A stretch of 5,981 nucleotides of DNA, from assembly GCA_039182715.1 (NCBI GenBank), contig JBCDBY010000286.1:1-5981 (forward strand), read 5' to 3'. Source of the DNA: JBCDBY01 sp039182715 (GTDB lineage: Bacteria > Planctomycetota > PLA2). Both the position numbers and the translations under genes were made by a program. Below are positions 5,835-5,981 of this stretch, in pieces (positions within the stretch are counted from its first letter, which is position 1; each line of letters begins with the position of its first letter). The notes beneath the pieces are model-generated. The model saw only the letters and a list, made by a program, of their open reading frames with translations. It was not told the DNA's origin and ran no database searches.

Positions 5835-5861
5835 ACCGCCGGATTGTATGAAAGCGGCGGT
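5835..5861. promoter_or_regulatory. Operator-like palindrome centred on the lipoprotein -10 element
   Basis: ACCGCCG at 5835-5841 is perfectly inverted as CGGCGGT at 5855-5861, with a 13-bp centre. The centre contains the only good -10 hexamer in the region, TACAAT on the minus strand (5848-5843), about 50 nt upstream of the lipoprotein start. Transcription would begin near 5836. I see no convincing -35 at 16-18 bp, which fits an activator- or repressor-controlled promoter but also an incidental match. Confidence 0.45.
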
Positions 5862-5939
5862 GCGAACGGTGTTTTTTGCCGGTGTTGCTGTTGGGTCGCT
5901 GTTCGATGTCGATCGCGATCAACACGCGTCGAGGACGCG

Positions 5940-5981
5940 ATGCAGTCGTTGTTCGGTTGTTTCGTCATCGGTGAGTCGGAG
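5940..5981 (+). CDS. Possible start of a plus-strand gene (14 codons visible)
   Basis: An ATG at 5940 opens a frame reading MQSLFGCFVIGESE to the window edge. GAGGA at 5931-5935 sits 4 nt upstream, and a perfect hairpin-capable repeat (CGCGTC at 5925-5930, GACGCG at 5934-5939) lies immediately before the ATG. It would be divergent from the lipoprotein gene, which fits the roughly 150-bp gap. Too little is visible for a functional statement, and chance is a real alternative. Confidence 0.2.
   Translation, partial: MQSLFGCFVIGESE

Noticed and set aside
5911..5920. Palindrome GATCGCGATC
   Set aside because: Only 10 bp and composed of GATC/CG steps common in GC-rich genomes; no second copy or phasing with a promoter was seen.
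4898..5968. 356-codon minus-strand frame spanning the lipoprotein and part of endonuclease V
   Set aside because: Arg-rich shadow frame. The lipobox-bearing frame in the same region explains the coding signal, and the other end is antisense to endonuclease V.

Overview
The window is a GC-rich (about two thirds G+C by eye), densely coded stretch of a Gram-negative-type bacterial chromosome. A sigma-54 two-component regulator, an ECF sigma/anti-sigma pair and a lipoprotein with an outer-membrane-type sorting signal suggest a deltaproteobacterium, a myxobacterium or a related phylum. No marker fixes the taxon, and I see no mobile-element genes, CRISPR array, tRNA or rRNA.

Layout. (1) Positions 1-340, minus: N-terminal part of a membrane-anchored protein that starts at a GTG overlapping the preceding stop codon, most likely the partner sensor kinase. 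(2) 337-1710, minus: complete NtrC-family sigma-54-dependent response regulator. (3) 1711-1815: divergent intergenic region with a convincing sigma-54 (-24/-12) promoter reading into the regulator, whose ribosome-binding site sits in a small hairpin. (4) 1816-2400, plus: ECF sigma factor. (5) 2414-4063, plus: transmembrane anti-sigma factor with a large exported domain that resembles the ARPP-1/DUF6569 family. (6) 4064-4193: convergent gap filled by a long inverted repeat built of 7-bp units. (7) 4194-4376, minus: small putative membrane protein. (8) 4446-5126, plus: endonuclease V with all expected active-site residues. (9) 5080-5790, minus: unrecognised lipoprotein whose 3' end overlaps that of endonuclease V by 47 bp. 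(10) 5791-5981: lipoprotein promoter region with a palindrome over its -10 element, then a possible start of another plus-strand gene.

How it fits together. The left two thirds is a divergently arranged signalling locus: an envelope-anchored kinase plus sigma-54 activator on one side, and an ECF sigma/membrane anti-sigma pair on the other, sharing about 105 bp. Both halves carry envelope signals to transcription. The sigma-54 promoter in front of the activator suggests positive autoregulation. The right third (small membrane protein, DNA repair nuclease, lipoprotein) shows no obvious functional link to the signalling genes. The most interesting items are the anti-sigma/ARPP-1-like fusion, the sigma-54 promoter in the divergent region and the heptamer-built inverted repeat.
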